DNA of 36,092 nt from JBEKHT01 sp049511715 (GTDB lineage Bacteria; Chloroflexota; Anaerolineae; Anaerolineales; RBG-16-64-43), in assembly GCA_049511715.1 (NCBI GenBank), contig JBEKXU010000032.1, positions 1-36,092 on the forward strand, read 5' to 3'. How positions within the stretch are numbered: the first letter of the stretch is position 1; each line of letters begins with the position of its first letter. Under the pieces are notes generated by a model that saw only the letters and a program-made list of their open reading frames with translations, made no database searches and was not told the DNA's origin. The position numbers were made by a program, and so were the translations under genes. Shown here piece after piece: positions 1-8,998 of this stretch.

Positions 1-264
1 AGAGGTGTGACCCTTGAATTGGTTGGCGAGCCGTTGGGGAGCTTCGGTCGGGTCAGACGAAACAAACAAATGAACGTGATCGGGCAGGATCTCCAGCGCC
101 TCAATGGTCACCTGCAACTCTTTTGCCTTTTCCACAAGCAAAACGCGCAGATCACGCGCCACGGTGCCCACAAGAACAGGAAGCCGGTACTTCGCACACC
201 AGACCAGGTGATATTTCAGGGTATATACACAACCGGCATGTCTTCGATAGCGCGGGTCAGCCAT
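1..264 (-). CDS. tnpA: IS200/IS605 family transposase TnpA, N-terminal part (runs off window)
   Basis: The minus strand is open from the ATG at 264 to the window edge (88 codons). The protein begins MADPRYRRHAGCVYTLKYHL and continues with VWCAKYRLPVL, the standard opening of Y1 HUH single-strand transposases. The metal-binding HUH motif is seen as PDHVHLFV. The catalytic tyrosine should lie beyond the window edge, so activity cannot be judged. Family knowledge: TnpA excises and inserts single-stranded circles using subterminal hairpins. No tnpB is visible beside it. Identification is firm; only the completeness is unknown. Confidence 0.93.
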   Translation of the reverse strand, partial: MADPRYRRHAGCVYTLKYHLVWCAKYRLPVLVGTVARDLRVLLVEKAKELQVTIEALEILPDHVHLFVSSDPTEAPQRLANQFKGHTS

Positions 265-299
265 AGGAGTCGTCTGGCACCATTATACTATATCTGTCA

Positions 300-372
300 A
301 CCATATAACACACGAAAGGAGGCCGCCTAACAGCGGACACGGGTTTCTCGGTCGCCTGAAGGCGACAGCCCC
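300..372. mobile_element. Putative right end of the IS605-type element, with hairpin
   Basis: Behind the tnpA start there is a perfect 6-bp hairpin, GTCGCC-TGAA-GGCGAC (351-366), followed by AGCCCCCACC. This hairpin-plus-C-rich layout resembles the right ends (and omega-RNA scaffolds) of IS605-type elements, where tnpB normally lies between tnpA and this end. Here tnpB is absent, so this may be an internally deleted derivative. The exact element boundary is not determined. Confidence 0.4.
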
Positions 373-483
373 CACCGCGAATATTTCTATGGACTCGTTG
401 CCCACGCCAAGCCGATATCCACCAGTCCATCGACCAAGTCTTGCGCCGGCGGCAGGTTCAGCCGCGGCAGGCGTCGTAAGGAG

Positions 484-870
484 ATGGCCACCTTGAAGAT
501 GATTTCTGTTGAGACCGAGGGGATTCTTCTCCGGGTTGCCCTCAACGAGTCCTCCACTGCCCAAGTCATAGGCCGGGCACTTCCCATGGAGTCCGTTGCC
601 AGCCGCTGGGGAGGCGAGATCTACTTTGAAATCCCCGTCAAGATCCCCGAGGACGAGGGAGCACGAGAGCAAGTTGAGGCCGGAGAGGTTGGATACTGGC
701 CTCCTGGCCATGCTTTCTGCATTTTCTTTGGTCGGACCCCGACAAGCCGGGACGAAAAGCCAAGGGCGGCCAGTCCCGTCAACATCTTTGGAAAGGTAGT
801 CGGCGATGCGACCGTGCTTCAGAGAGTGAAGGAGGGCTCGAAGGTCACGATTCGTAGCATCTCTTCCTGA
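484..870 (+). CDS. Cyclophilin-like (TM1367/DUF369-type) protein
   Basis: A 128-residue protein with the pattern of the small cyclophilin-like family typified by Thermotoga TM1367: EVGYWPPGHAFCIFFGRTP in the middle, then PVNIFGKVVGD and a C-terminal VKEGSKVTI strand. The fold is a cyclophilin-type barrel, but these proteins lack the usual prolyl-isomerase active site and their role is unknown. Start choice is open: AAGGAG lies directly against the ATG at 484, and the ATG at 499 is spaced better for it. No operon partner is seen. Family assignment is good; function is not known. Confidence 0.85.
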   Translation: MATLKMISVETEGILLRVALNESSTAQVIGRALPMESVASRWGGEIYFEIPVKIPEDEGAREQVEAGEVGYWPPGHAFCIFFGRTPTSRDEKPRAASPVNIFGKVVGDATVLQRVKEGSKVTIRSISS

Positions 871-1587
871 AACCCCCACTCTCGCCTCCCATCGGCCCTT
901 GGTTCTGAAGGTTCTGCCACGAAGCGCGACCGCCCGAGCGTTTGATGGTCCCTAGCGATCGGTCGGCTTGGCGTGGCCGGCTGGCCGGCGAGGTCATGAC
1001 ACTAACCGTCGACCCCGGAATCCGAGGAGCGGAAAAAGCGCTACCAGCAGGACGGAGTCCCCTCGCTGACGGTTTAGTCACAGGGTTGCTCCGTGATCCC
1101 CGGGCGCGAGCAGCTGACCACTCCGGGCCAAGGCCGGAAACTCCTGGAAGATCGTCTTGCCGCCGCCAGGTGTCGGCCCTATACTGACATTAGGACAAAG
1201 TCGAGAGGCAAGGGAGAGAGGCCGCACCGACGGGATCTCATGGCAGAAAAGTCGGTGCGAGGTAATCTTGTTCCTCCAGGGACAAGAGTACCCCACAGCT
1301 CGCAAGACAAAGGGTGTCCGTGTCACCCTCAAGCGCAACCCGCTGGACCGCGAGTGTGTCGAACCGGATCTGCAAGCCAGGTCCAGGGAGAACCGCTCAA
1401 TGATGGAAGGGACCAAGCGCGCACTGGCTCCCCCGTTTTTCCGCCCAAGGATCTCGCCCGGACAAACCTTTCCCTGGATACACAATTTCCGGCGGAGGCA
1501 CCCCGCAATCAAAGGACTGGGGTATTCTGGGTGACCCTGACCTGGCCCAGATCCGACCTCTCTGCGGGGCGGTGAGGAGAACTCGAC
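871..1587. other. Stretch without a supported gene
   Basis: Several frames stay open on both strands because of high GC, but none shows a ribosome binding site, recognisable motif or natural-looking composition. I see no RNA gene. It may be decayed coding sequence. Confidence 0.5.
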
Positions 1588-2391
1588 ATGACGAATGGGA
1601 CCACACATCTTGCCATCCGGCGACCTTCGCCGGCTCGCAGGCGCGCAATCACCGAGGCTTTTCTTGGTCAGATCGCGGAGCCTCCTGCCTCCTCGGTGGA
1701 GATCGATGCCGGGAGACACCGAGTCGGGTTCAAGTTTGAAAGCGAGATCCGCTTCGGACCGCCATACTACCGGGCCCGGGTCGAGGGCCCCAACGCGTTG
1801 TCCTTGAACGAATTTCTGAAAGATCGTTTCTTCTTCCTGGGCGGCTCCCCCTACCATTCGGAGTTGGATTGGTTTGCCTTCGAAGAGATCCTCGAGGTCC
1901 CTGCCGGCCCGAGCCTCCTGCACTTCTTTGACTTCTCCAGCGGAGACCTCATTTTCTCGCTCAAGGAGGGCGGGTACGGTTTCTCCGCTTGGAGGCCAAG
2001 ATCCACCGAGGCGATCCTTCATCGGCTTGTGGATATTCGACGCCTTTCGTGGTACGCCATGGACCCGCGCAATCCAAACCCGCGCTATCTGACCACGGGG
2101 GGAACGAGCGCCTACCTGGGAAGCGACGGCACATACCTGGTGGTGCTGGACCCGCGCGCCTTCTTCGTCGCACTGGTCGACGCCTCGTCCGGCAAGCTAC
2201 TTGATTGGAAGACCAACAAAGACTTTGCGGGTTTCACCTCGAACCCGGAGACGCTTCAAGCGGTCAGTTTCCGAGCCGAGGAGAACTGCCTGCAGGTCTT
2301 GCTGAATTGGAGAGGAACGGAGAGCCGCAAGCGGACCCTCAACTGCGACGCGGTCCTTGAGATCGATGTGGAGGCGCGCGCTGCTGAGTAG
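1588..2391 (+). CDS. Protein of unknown function (267 aa)
   Basis: The ATG at 1588 follows GAGGAG with about 7 bases of spacing, and the codon pattern fits a real gene. The protein is soluble, with no signal peptide or membrane segment. It is rich in aromatic residues and alternating beta-strand-like patches, for example RFFFLGGSPYHSELDWFAFE near residues 74-93 and GTYLVVLDPRAFFVALVDAS near 191-210. I do not recognise the family. A repeated beta-sheet fold is a guess from the strand pattern. Flanking regions lack genes, so context gives no clue. Confidence 0.7.
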   Translation: MTNGTTHLAIRRPSPARRRAITEAFLGQIAEPPASSVEIDAGRHRVGFKFESEIRFGPPYYRARVEGPNALSLNEFLKDRFFFLGGSPYHSELDWFAFEEILEVPAGPSLLHFFDFSSGDLIFSLKEGGYGFSAWRPRSTEAILHRLVDIRRLSWYAMDPRNPNPRYLTTGGTSAYLGSDGTYLVVLDPRAFFVALVDASSGKLLDWKTNKDFAGFTSNPETLQAVSFRAEENCLQVLLNWRGTESRKRTLNCDAVLEIDVEARAAE

Positions 2392-3273
2392 CCGCTCTTT
2401 CCGTCGACAGTCCACCCGAGCCCAGGCGAGCCGCAATGCTCCCCTGCGCCAGAAAGCAAAGAGCTTTCCTCCTTTTGCTCATCCCGGTCAGAAGGAGGTC
2501 GAGGCCGCTCGCCAGCTGCCAGGGCCGGCGCGGCAAAAGGCAGTCACGGTGCGGGCATCATTGGCCAAGGATCCCTCCTCAGCGCATCTCAGTCTGGAAC
2601 GAGGACGTGGGAGCTTCGATTGAGGCTTCCCAGGAGGAGCAGAACGGGGGACCCAGGGCTGGCCTCGACGAGGCTAGGGGCCGTATTTTCGCTGAGAAAC
2701 AAGACCTGCGCTTGCCGCAAACCCATGAGAACCGCCGGGGGATCGCCGTTGATCCGAGGCCTGCGGCTCTCCTATCGTGGCCGAGGATCTTTAGTGAGGC
2801 TCCATCACGCGAAGGAAGAAGACGCTCTTGTTCAAGGATTCCTCCGCATGCCCAGAAAATGACGGCCTGTGCCCCACTGAAGACTGGAAAGTCGCGGCGT
2901 CCTTGGACTGACCCTCTTTCCCGTGGAAGCTTAGCCGCACGAAGTTCTCGTCCAAATCTGACGAAGGGATCCAGGCGCTTGCGGGAGCATCACGGAGGTG
3001 ACCTGGCCTGGACGAGGGAGACCAGATACGAAGCGGTGGACGAAGCCCTCAGACAAAGGGAAGATCTGAATCTTGCGAAAGACCCTCGGTCGGCAGAGAC
3101 TCCCTGCATCTTCTCCCGACGGGGCCTGCGGCCGACGCAGGGAATACTGACTCGAGGAAAACGACTGCGGGCAACGAACACCGGCCCGGGCGGTCTGACC
3201 GCGAGGGCCGATCCGGCAGCGCTGGAGGCAATCCTGATTCTCCACTAACCCCGGCCACCTCAGGAGAATTCCG
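2392..3273. other. Stretch without a supported gene
   Basis: About 880 bases. A long open frame on the plus strand (2436-3248) has an arginine/serine/proline-rich, unnatural composition and no ribosome binding site. The opposite strand is similar. I take both as chance open frames in GC-rich DNA, or eroded sequence. Confidence 0.5.
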
Positions 3274-3693
3274 ATGAAGACTTTCCGTAAAGAGCTCGCC
3301 TTCAATATTCCTCGAAGGGAGGCCTATGTCAACATCACCTCTCAGGTGGAGCAGGCTTTGTCTGAAAGTGGAATTCGGGAAGGTCTTCTTCTTGTCAACT
3401 CAATGCATATCACTGCCTCGGTCTTCATTAATGATGATGAGGCTGGGCTTCACAGCGACTTTGAGACCTGGCTTGAGACGCTGGCTCCTCATCAGCCAAC
3501 CAGCCGCTACCGGCACAATGATACCGGCGAGGAGAATGCCGACGCGCATCTGAAACGCCAGGTGATGGGGCGCGAGGCGGTCGTCGCCGTGTCCCAGGGT
3601 CGCCTGGATTTTGGCCCCTGGGAACAGATCTTCTATGGCGAGTTCGATGGCGGCCGGCGGAAGCGGGTCCTGATCAAGATCATCGGCGAGTAG
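3274..3693 (+). CDS. YjbQ / UPF0047 family protein
   Basis: 139 residues, the usual size for YjbQ. Family marks are LLLVNSMHITASVFINDDE (strand plus the His/Thr site), RHNDTGEENADAHLKRQVMG and the C-terminal QGRLDFGPWEQIFYGEFDGG ending RVLIKIIGE. AGGAG lies 6 bases before the ATG. Members form trimers of single-domain subunits with conserved His/Cys-type site residues; E. coli YjbQ has weak thiamin-phosphate synthase activity, but the true role is unsettled. It stands alone on its strand. Confidence 0.93.
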   Translation: MKTFRKELAFNIPRREAYVNITSQVEQALSESGIREGLLLVNSMHITASVFINDDEAGLHSDFETWLETLAPHQPTSRYRHNDTGEENADAHLKRQVMGREAVVAVSQGRLDFGPWEQIFYGEFDGGRRKRVLIKIIGE

Positions 3694-3892
3694 TACTCAT
3701 GGGAGCCGGGCGGCTGAGGACTGGCCTGATCCAAGGAAGTTCGGGGCCCCGCAGAGCCATGATGCCCCTCACTCCGCTTCACAGTACACTCAGTCCTCGA
3801 TTCCCTGGCCGGAGTCGCAAGGAATCGGAGTTTTATGAGCCGAGCCGGGACTGACTTGGTCTGACGGCCCAATTCTCCCCCGGAGACTGCCC

Positions 3893-4435
3893 TTGGACGC
3901 CAAGAAGCTCCTAGCACAGATCCTATCTGAGTACTCCCTGCCCGTTCTAGGGGTGCATGGAGTGGCCCATTGGGCTCGGGTGCTGGAAAATGGGCGAAGA
4001 CTCGCCTCCCTCACCGGCGCCGATCTTGAGATCATCGAGTTGTTCGCATTGCTTCATGACTCTCGGCGCCGCAATGAAGCCATCGATCCTGGGCACGGCA
4101 GGCGGGGGGCTGAGTTTGCCCGCCGCTTGCGCGGATCACTCATCGAACTTGACGATGCAAGATTTGAGCTTCTCGCCGAAGCGTGCACCCGGCACACGGA
4201 GGGGTTAACCGAGGGAGAGGTCACCTTGCAAACTTGCTGGGACGCGGATCGTCTGGATCTCTTCCGAGTGGCCATCCGACCCGCGCCCGCCCGGCTCTGC
4301 ACCCACTGGGCTCAGGACCCCAAAATGCTCGAGTGGGCGATCCAGAGAAGTCTCTCGGGTAGAATCCCCTCGCTGGTGGAGGAGGAGTGGGGACTGAGGT
4401 TTGGCGCGGAATCGCGGGACCAAGGGGTGGGATGA
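3893..4435 (+). CDS. HD-domain phosphohydrolase-like protein
   Basis: 180 residues starting at TTG 3893 with CGGAG upstream. The metal-binding HD layout is visible: H22 and H26 in VHGVAHWARV, H55-D56 in ALLHDSRR, H68 in DPGHGRRGAEFA, H101 in CTRHTEG and D117/D119 in CWDADRLDL. The DPGHG and CWDADRLDL elements mark a small stand-alone HD family found in many bacteria. The substrate is unknown; HD proteins usually hydrolyse phosphate esters. No partner gene is tightly linked. Confidence 0.88.
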   Translation: MDAKKLLAQILSEYSLPVLGVHGVAHWARVLENGRRLASLTGADLEIIELFALLHDSRRRNEAIDPGHGRRGAEFARRLRGSLIELDDARFELLAEACTRHTEGLTEGEVTLQTCWDADRLDLFRVAIRPAPARLCTHWAQDPKMLEWAIQRSLSGRIPSLVEEEWGLRFGAESRDQGVG

Positions 4436-4615
4436 AAAATACTCCCGAGGCCAAGAAGGCAATCCGAGCTGACCTCGCCTCCCGACCGGCCTGACTCAAT
4501 AGGGTCGGCCCAGCCGGTTGACAGCCCCAGAGGGCAGGCCGCTTGGCCGACCGCGGAAATGGGCTGGGCCAATCCTGACCGCTCGAGACCGTTACGAACT
4601 AAGAGGGAGTACAGA

Positions 4616-5149
4616 ATGGTCCTGTGGGTGATCAAAGTGGTCCTGGGAGTGGCCCTCATCCTCTCCGGGAGGCAACTTTTTTGGCTCTTCGTCGCCGGCA
4701 CAGGATTCGTGGTCGCCCTCACCCTGGCCGCACAGACTTTGGCCTACCTGCCTCCGGCCGAGATTGTCCTCATCGGTTTGGCGGCGGGACTAGTCGGGGC
4801 CGTGTTGGCATTGCTGGTTCAGAAGGTGGCGATCGCCGTAGCAGGGTTCCTGGCCAGCGGATATGTCATTCTTGGCCTGGCGGCCATGGCGGGCATGGTC
4901 CAGATCCAATACGACTGGCTCGTCTTTCTGGTCGGCGGGATTCTCGGAATGTTGCTGGTCTTATCGGTGTTTGAATGGGCCTTGATCATCCTTTCTTCCC
5001 TCACGGGAGCCATCCTCATTGTCCAGACCATCGGAATCTCCTCCTTAACGGGCTACCTGCTGGTCCTCGTCGCCACCCTTGTTGGGATCTTCATCCAAGC
5101 CGGAGCTCTGACCGAGGAGGCCCACCGAGCGAAGGACAAGGATAAGTAG
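4616..5149 (+). CDS. Multi-pass membrane protein (about 6-7 helices)
   Basis: The frame opens at 4559, but GAGGGAG lies 6 bases before the ATG at 4616, so the protein most likely begins MVLWVIKVVLGVALILSG (177 residues). Hydrophobic stretches alternate with very short loops, and the C-terminus is a charged tail (EEAHRAKDKDK). The pattern resembles DUF4203/TMEM198-like proteins, but I cannot confirm that. It is followed after 16 bases by the Mop gene and is probably co-transcribed with it. No function can be given. Confidence 0.82.
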   Translation: MVLWVIKVVLGVALILSGRQLFWLFVAGTGFVVALTLAAQTLAYLPPAEIVLIGLAAGLVGAVLALLVQKVAIAVAGFLASGYVILGLAAMAGMVQIQYDWLVFLVGGILGMLLVLSVFEWALIILSSLTGAILIVQTIGISSLTGYLLVLVATLVGIFIQAGALTEEAHRAKDKDK

Positions 5150-5165
5150 AAAAGGAGAGATGAAC

Positions 5166-5378
5166 ATGCGGCTCAGCGCCCGGAATATCCTCAAGGGAAA
5201 GATCACTAGGATTCAGAGGGGAGCGGTGAACGCGGAAGTGGTCCTGGAGTTGCCAAACGGACCCGAGATCGTTTCCATCATCACCCAGCACTCGCTCGAT
5301 ACACTCGGGCTGAAAGAGGGGTCACAGGCTTACGCAGTGATCAAAGCCTCCAGTGTCATGATCGCCGTGGACGATTAG
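5166..5378 (+). CDS. mop: Mop-type molybdate/tungstate-binding protein
   Basis: A single Mop (TOBE-like) domain of 70 residues: SARNILKGKITRIQRGAVNA, then EVVLELPNG, IVSIITQHSLDTLGL and AVIKASSVMIAVDD. Such one-domain molbindins form hexamers that store oxyanions of Mo or W. AAGGAG is about 8 bases before the ATG at 5166; the upstream ATG at 5160 is too close to it. It sits directly behind a membrane protein gene, but no modABC transporter is in view. Confidence 0.93.
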   Translation: MRLSARNILKGKITRIQRGAVNAEVVLELPNGPEIVSIITQHSLDTLGLKEGSQAYAVIKASSVMIAVDD

Positions 5379-5686
5379 AGCTCCGACCGAGCGAATCCGT
5401 CCCGGTATGATTCCAAACCTCCCGGCGCGGCAAGCCGGGCAACGCCTCCAGCGGAGCAGCCGCTAACGCCGATTCGACAGGAGGCGATCCACGGACGCGG
5501 GCCAAATCCCCCTTGGGGACGCTCCCTGCGTGACGTGCGCATCCCGGTTACCGTGCCCTCGTCCAGGGCTTCTCGGTTGGCAGACCTCACCATCCTCGGC
5601 GAGGTACATCGCTGAACGCAATCCCTAGCCGTGCGGCCCTTGGCTTCCGGGACGTGGGCGGCCCCTGGATGGATTCTCCTTCGCGA
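5379..5686. other. Convergent intergenic region
   Basis: It separates the Mop gene from the end of glmS. A CCCGGC/GCCGGG stem (5421-5439) is visible but has no T-run. Nothing else is supported. Confidence 0.5.
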
Positions 5687-7528
5687 TCACTCAACCGTCA
5701 CGCTCTTGGCGAGGTTCCGCGGCTGATCCACATCGCAGCCACGCAGCACTGCGATGTGGTAGGCCAGCAGCTGAAGCGGGATCACTGTGAGGACCGGACT
5801 CAGCATCCAGAAAACGGGAGGCACCCAGAGGATGTGGTCGGCCTTGGAGCGGATGAGTTCGTCCCCGTCGGTGCCCACCGCAACCACCGTTCCGCCCCGA
5901 GCCTTCACCTGTTCGATCTGGTTGAGCATCTTGTCATACCAGGGATCCTTGGGCGCAACGGCCAGGACCGGCATTTCGCGGTCCACGAGCGCGATGGGAC
6001 CGTGCTTCATTTCTCCGGCCGGGTAGCCTTCGGCATGGATATAGGAAATCTCTTTGAGTTTCAGGGCCCCCTCATAGGAAATCGGCATATTGATCCCGCG
6101 TCCAAGGTACAGGCAGTGCGTCATATCCCGAAGGGCACGAGCAACTTCCAGGACCTGATCCTCCCGTTCGAGGCATTGGCTGACCAGGCCGGGAAGCTTG
6201 CGCAGTTCCGCCACTCGTTCCCGCCGCTCGCGGTCCCTCAGAGTTCCCCGCATCTGACCCAGCAGGATGGCCAGCATGTAGAGATCAACCAGCGGCGCGG
6301 TAAAAGCTTTGGTCGAAGCCACTCCGATCTCCGGACCGCTTTGCATGGTCAGGAACCCATCCGCCAAACGCATGGCTTGGGAGCCGATCACGTTGACAAT
6401 GCTCCAGACGGTGCATCCTTTGCGCTTGGCCTCTTCCATAGCGGCCAGCGTATCGGCCGTCTCTCCAGACTGGCTTATGGCAATCACCAAGGTGTTCGAG
6501 TCCAGCACCCGATCCCCATAGCGAAACTCGGAGGCAACTTCGACTTCGGAAGAGATTCGGGCCAAGCGCTCCAGCAGCAGCCGCCCGACCATTCCTGCGT
6601 GATAGGCCGTGCCACAGGCAATCAGGACAACTCTGCGCAAACGCTGTGCTAAGTCGCCCCCCAAGTGAAGGTCAGGCAAGGAGATTGCGCCCTGCTCGAA
6701 GTCGGCTCGCCCTGCGATCGTGTCTCCGATTGAACGCACTTGTTCGTGGATCTCCTTCTGCATAAAGTGCTTGTAGTTTCCCTTTTCCGCAGCAACCGGA
6801 TCCCAGGAAACAGGCTGAAGCGCAAGGGCGACCGGATCACCCCGCAGATCGTAGGCCGTGAAGCCCTCCTTCGTTACCACGACCATTTGACCCGGGTCAA
6901 GGAAAGCCATCCGGCGCGTGTGCTCCAAGAGGGCCGGCATGTCGGAGGCAATGAGCATTTCCCCCTCGCCTTTCCCGACGACGACCCCTCCGGCGTTCCC
7001 AACTCGGGCCGCGACAATCTTGTCGGGCTCGCGCAGGGACATCACCACAATGGCGTGAGCCCCACGCAGGTTGTTGATGGCACGCCGCGTCGCCTCCGCC
7101 AGCCCGCAACCAGCCTGCAGGTAACGATCGACCAGGTGCGCGATCACCTCCGTATCGGTGTCGGACTTGAATTCCACCCCCTCGGCCTTCAACTCCTCCT
7201 TGAGAGGAAGAAAGTTCTCCACAATTCCGTTGTGGACCACGACCACCTCGCCCGAGGCGCTGATATGCGGATGAGCATTGCGCTCACTGGGCTCGCCGTG
7301 CGTCGCCCAGCGCGTATGCCCGATGCCAATATGCCCCGCGACGGGAGCCGCTTGGACTTTGTCCAGCAGGTTTGAGAGCTTGCCCATCTCACGCCGGATC
7401 TCAAAATGGCCATCCGTGATCACCGCGATGCCGGCCGAATCGTAACCGCGGTACTCCAGGCGTTTCAGCCCATCCAAGAGAATGGGTGCGGCCTCCCGCG
7501 GCCCAATGTAGGCCACGATTCCACACAT
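5687..7528 (-). CDS. glmS: Glutamine-fructose-6-phosphate aminotransferase (isomerizing)
   Basis: 613 residues, full length. It makes glucosamine-6-phosphate from fructose-6-phosphate and glutamine, the entry step to cell-wall amino sugars. The N-terminal class II amidase domain starts with Cys2 (MCGIVAYIGPREAAPILLDG) and holds the TRWATHGEPS motif. Two SIS domains follow, with ISQSGETADT and GVASTKAF in the first. The C-terminus ends AKSVTVE as in the family. AGGAGG lies about 8 bases before the ATG at 7528. The leader holds a glmS ribozyme (7703-7927), so the mRNA should be cut when product accumulates. Confidence 0.98.
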   Translation of the reverse strand: MCGIVAYIGPREAAPILLDGLKRLEYRGYDSAGIAVITDGHFEIRREMGKLSNLLDKVQAAPVAGHIGIGHTRWATHGEPSERNAHPHISASGEVVVVHNGIVENFLPLKEELKAEGVEFKSDTDTEVIAHLVDRYLQAGCGLAEATRRAINNLRGAHAIVVMSLREPDKIVAARVGNAGGVVVGKGEGEMLIASDMPALLEHTRRMAFLDPGQMVVVTKEGFTAYDLRGDPVALALQPVSWDPVAAEKGNYKHFMQKEIHEQVRSIGDTIAGRADFEQGAISLPDLHLGGDLAQRLRRVVLIACGTAYHAGMVGRLLLERLARISSEVEVASEFRYGDRVLDSNTLVIAISQSGETADTLAAMEEAKRKGCTVWSIVNVIGSQAMRLADGFLTMQSGPEIGVASTKAFTAPLVDLYMLAILLGQMRGTLRDRERRERVAELRKLPGLVSQCLEREDQVLEVARALRDMTHCLYLGRGINMPISYEGALKLKEISYIHAEGYPAGEMKHGPIALVDREMPVLAVAPKDPWYDKMLNQIEQVKARGGTVVAVGTDGDELIRSKADHILWVPPVFWMLSPVLTVIPLQLLAYHIAVLRGCDVDQPRNLAKSVTVE

Positions 7529-7702
7529 GGACGCATCCTCCTTGACTCGCTTGCGCTATTGCCGTTTTCGAAGCGCTCGCTGACTTCTTCGGCAGGACAG
7601 CGGCAGGCACGAGGGCGCCCCGACTATGCGGTGGCGCCTCATGAGAAGTGGCACACGCTGGCCCGCCCAGAAGAACAATTACTGAGCGCTGGCTGACCAC
7701 TT

Positions 7703-7927
7703 CGACAGCCCTTGTCGGCGGGGTTTGCCTCGCCGTGTTCCGCTGTCGATCGGGGCGGACAGGGGTCCGCGCTTGGGGAAGGGTTCGGGGGGTGGCTCAC
7801 CCGGAGGGCATCCGCTGATCTCTCGATTTTCTCTCCGGTCATAATCCGGAGATTAGCCTCGCCTTGCGGCAAGGAACCCTCATCCTCGTCAACCCGGGCA
7901 GGATCGTTCTGTCCGGGTCCATGCGCT
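7703..7927 (-). ncRNA. glmS ribozyme-riboswitch (GlcN6P-activated self-cleaving leader)
   Basis: Read on the minus strand, the core matches the glmS ribozyme as I know it: AGCGC at 7927-7923 (predicted cut between A7927 and G7926), a P2 stem of ACCCGG (7918-7913) with CCGGGT (7897-7892), then GTTGACGAGG (7893-7884), GAGGGTT, ATCGAGAGATCAGCGGATGCC-like core from 7827, and a 3' P4 stem CGACAGC (7748-7742)/GCTGTCG (7709-7703) around an A-rich internal loop. It ends 174 bases before glmS. An extra segment of about 46 bases, itself two hairpins (CCTTG/CAAGG and CTCCGG/CCGGAG), sits between GGGTT and ATCGA, where shorter ribozymes have a couple of bases. Confidence 0.9.
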
Positions 7928-8011
7928 AGTCCTTCCCAGAATCTCTTTGTCGGCTCGCCTCCTGGTCGGCGATGGAGTGTGGTCTTGCCGATCTCGCCGG
8001 CTTGAGCATCG

Positions 8012-8017
8012 ATTATA
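8012..8017 (-). promoter_or_regulatory. Putative -10 box for glmS
   Basis: A perfect TATAAT on the minus strand, about 85 bases ahead of the ribozyme cut site. No good -35 box lies 16-18 bases upstream. Confidence 0.45.
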
Positions 8018-8152
8018 CCATCGGCCTCGACCGCTCTTCCCACAGCGCCGGAGTATCTTTCGCGCCTCCAAAGACTCAAGAGAGCCGATCGCCTCGCGGC
8101 TGCGGAGCATCATGGCGAAGGTGAATTCGGCGACCCCTGATGTCCAATCGGC

Positions 8153-8998
8153 CTAATTCACAGGCTGTGGGCGAACGATGGCCATGTCCCCCAGCGCCGA
8201 CCAACTGATTCGCAGATCCGCCAGAGAGCGGCGGTAGCTTACGCCCTCATCGAAGATCAAGACCGAGGTGGGGTTGTACCCAATGAGCAAGACCGTGTGC
8301 TCGTAGGGGGTGACCACGCTCGTTACGCCGTCGGAGGCCGTGTAGGGCTCGGGGGTTCCGCTGCCGACGTGCCCGGCCACCCACAGGATCACAGGGCGCC
8401 CTGCGGCGATCTCGCGGCGCAAGTCATCCAAGCTGAGGCCCACTCCCGCCTGAGCCGGAACGCCATAGGCGCGGAGCAGGGCCGCGACAGGCCCTGCGTA
8501 GACCCCATAGGCATGAGGGGGGACTTGCCCCCACCAACCGCTCGGATCTCCGACGAAGCCAGTCTGGGGGTCATCCGACCGAGGAAGCCTTTGGAAGAAC
8601 TCGAGTTCGTTGATGTTCTTGCCCCAAAAGGCGGCCCAATCCACGGCCGATCGGGACTCGCAATCAAGTCCTAGAGTTTGAGGATAACTGTTCATTCCAG
8701 AGACATGGGCCTGCGGCGGGAGAGGCAAGGAGGCCCAAGAGGTGGCCGCCCCCGGCGGAATAGGCGACCCGCCGGGTTGGGGTGTCGAGGTCGCAAGGAT
8801 AGCCAAGGGACCTCGTGCCTGGTCCTGCGTCGTCCCGACCGCAATGATTTCCCCTCGCAACAACTGTTGCCTTTGGGGAGGAACGGAATCGGGCACTTGC
8901 CCTAGCGCCGAGGAGAGCGCAGCAGAAGTACTGGCGGCCACGGCGAGCATTCCAACCAAGCCCACGGCAACCAGAATCTGGGGACCGGCAGCGCGCAC
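8153..8998 (-). CDS. C39-like papain-fold peptidase, secreted or membrane-anchored
   Basis: 281 residues from a GTG at 8998, with GGGGAGG about 9 bases upstream. An N-terminal hydrophobic stretch (VAVGLVGMLAVAASTSAALS) is a signal peptide or anchor. A Pro/Ser-rich linker follows, then a C39_2-type domain: nucleophile Cys in LDCESRSAVDWAAFWG, the motif FFQRLPRSDDPQTGFVGDP, YGVYAGPVAALLRAYG, and the catalytic His in YEHTVLLIGYN. This architecture is common in Chloroflexota and Firmicutes. The substrate is unknown. It reads toward glmS with the ribozyme leader in between. Confidence 0.9.
   Translation of the reverse strand: MRAAGPQILVAVGLVGMLAVAASTSAALSSALGQVPDSVPPQRQQLLRGEIIAVGTTQDQARGPLAILATSTPQPGGSPIPPGAATSWASLPLPPQAHVSGMNSYPQTLGLDCESRSAVDWAAFWGKNINELEFFQRLPRSDDPQTGFVGDPSGWWGQVPPHAYGVYAGPVAALLRAYGVPAQAGVGLSLDDLRREIAAGRPVILWVAGHVGSGTPEPYTASDGVTSVVTPYEHTVLLIGYNPTSVLIFDEGVSYRRSLADLRISWSALGDMAIVRPQPVN

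Noticed and set aside
1078..2022. 314-codon minus-strand frame
   Set aside because: Antiparallel shadow of the gene at 1588-2391 with no start signal.
2436..3248. 270-codon open frame on the plus strand
   Set aside because: Arg/Ser/Pro-rich, motif-free, no ribosome binding site; open because of high GC.
5654..6652. 332-codon plus-strand frame
   Set aside because: Shadow of glmS on the opposite strand.
7639..8079. 146-codon minus-strand frame
   Set aside because: It overlaps the glmS ribozyme and reads through its conserved core; not protein-like.
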